Below, in pieces: positions 63,544 to 64,000 of a stretch of DNA of 64,000 nt. The DNA is from Cololabis saira (Eukaryota > Chordata > Actinopteri > Beloniformes > Belonidae). The notes beneath the pieces are model-generated. The model did no database searches. It saw only the letters and a program-made list of their open reading frames with translations, and was not told the origin of the DNA. The translations under genes were made by a program, and so were the position numbers. The stretch's first letter is position 1, and the number at the start of each line of letters is the position of its first letter. Where the stretch lies: assembly GCF_033807715.1 (NCBI RefSeq), contig NC_084596.1, positions 30,636,879 to 30,700,878 of the forward strand, given 5' to 3'.

Positions 63544-63653
63544 TACTGTACAGTGAGCGAAAATAACCGAGTCAAATTCCCTGTCTTGTTTGGCCAAGTC
63601 AGGTCAAACAAGACAGGGAATTTGACTCGGTTGTTTTCGCTCACTGTACAGTA
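63544..63653. repeat. 110-bp near-perfect inverted repeat (hairpin)
   Basis: Arms 63544-63595 and 63602-63653 (52 bp each) pair around a 6-base loop AAGTCA. The only two DNA mismatches become G-U pairs if read as plus-strand RNA, so the stem would be fully paired. The right arm continues into ATAAACATGATTCTGATTCT, the tail of an L2-like LINE, and includes the GGGAATTTGACTCGG word of such 3' ends (compare 38850). It looks like a LINE 3' end joined to its own inverted copy. Confidence 0.9.
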
Positions 63654-64000
63654 TAAACATGATTCTGATTCTGATAATGAACACCATAATAAAAGCCCTG
63701 ATGACTGGACAATAATTTGCATATACTTTGTTCATTATTTTAAGTAAGAAATATGCATATGTAAAGTTTGATTTCGGTCAAATTATCGCAAAGACTCCAG
63801 GCAAAACATACAATAGCATTGTTTTGGAAGAACCCAGACAAACCAGACATCAAGCAATGGTACGAAGAACTCTCAAATAGTTTTGCATTAAAGAAATTGA
63901 CATATGCCATGAAAGGGAAATCTGATGACTTTTGGGAAATCTGGGGACAGTTCATGCGTTTTATAATCCATGTACTGGGACCTGTACTGGATGATTCTGT
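63654..64000. other. LINE tail and unremarkable right edge
   Basis: Begins with the (TGATTC)n-like tail at 63659-63676 of the L2-like end forming the hairpin arm. The remainder shows no supported feature. The window ends without a gene boundary. Confidence 0.5.

Overview
The window comes from a ray-finned (teleost) fish genome, probably a percomorph. It is AT-rich and intron-containing, with long dinucleotide and tetranucleotide satellites. Its transposon types are typical of fish: a sushi-type Ty3/gypsy chromovirus, RTE, RLE-type and L2-like LINEs, tRNA-headed SINEs, and hAT, Tc1/mariner and Harbinger MITEs. Names of transposon and gene families are from recognition only; no database search was possible.

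One host gene is present. A kisspeptin receptor (kiss1r/GPR54; probably the teleost kissr2 type) lies on the minus strand as five exons from 33351 down to 19389. Together they make 1134 bp of coding sequence, or 377 residues, with consensus splice sites and consistent phases. Introns 1 and 2 (4.7 and 6.6 kb) hold most of the local repeats: a SINE with a 14-bp target duplication, a Harbinger-like MITE, an L2-like tail and long (TA)n and (CA)n tracts. Nothing else in the window looks like a host protein-coding or RNA gene.

Left of the gene (1-19 kb): an unclassified dispersed repeat; the 3' part of an RLE non-LTR retrotransposon split by a 603-bp hAT-type element with 8-bp target duplications; a decayed minus-strand RTE fragment; a solo gypsy LTR with a 5-bp target duplication; and a tRNA-headed SINE.

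Right of the gene (33-64 kb): a (CCAT)n array; a second copy of the dispersed repeat; an internally deleted Tc1/mariner-like element with TA duplications; a hAT-type MITE with a perfect 8-bp duplication; and then the main mobile element, a full-length minus-strand Ty3/gypsy element (42634-48071). Its two 556-bp LTRs look identical on reading, and its gag and pol are open, with protease, RT, RNase H, integrase and chromodomain. It carries an 11-nt primer-binding site complementary to a site in its own LTR, the self-priming arrangement known from the Tf1/sushi group. Beyond it are more MITEs, two further probable solo LTRs, a second RLE fragment, L2-like LINE pieces, and a 52-bp-arm near-perfect hairpin at 63544-63653.

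The most notable points are the self-priming signature with a predicted transcription start and TATA-like box, the long hairpin made from a LINE 3' end, and the nested insertions.
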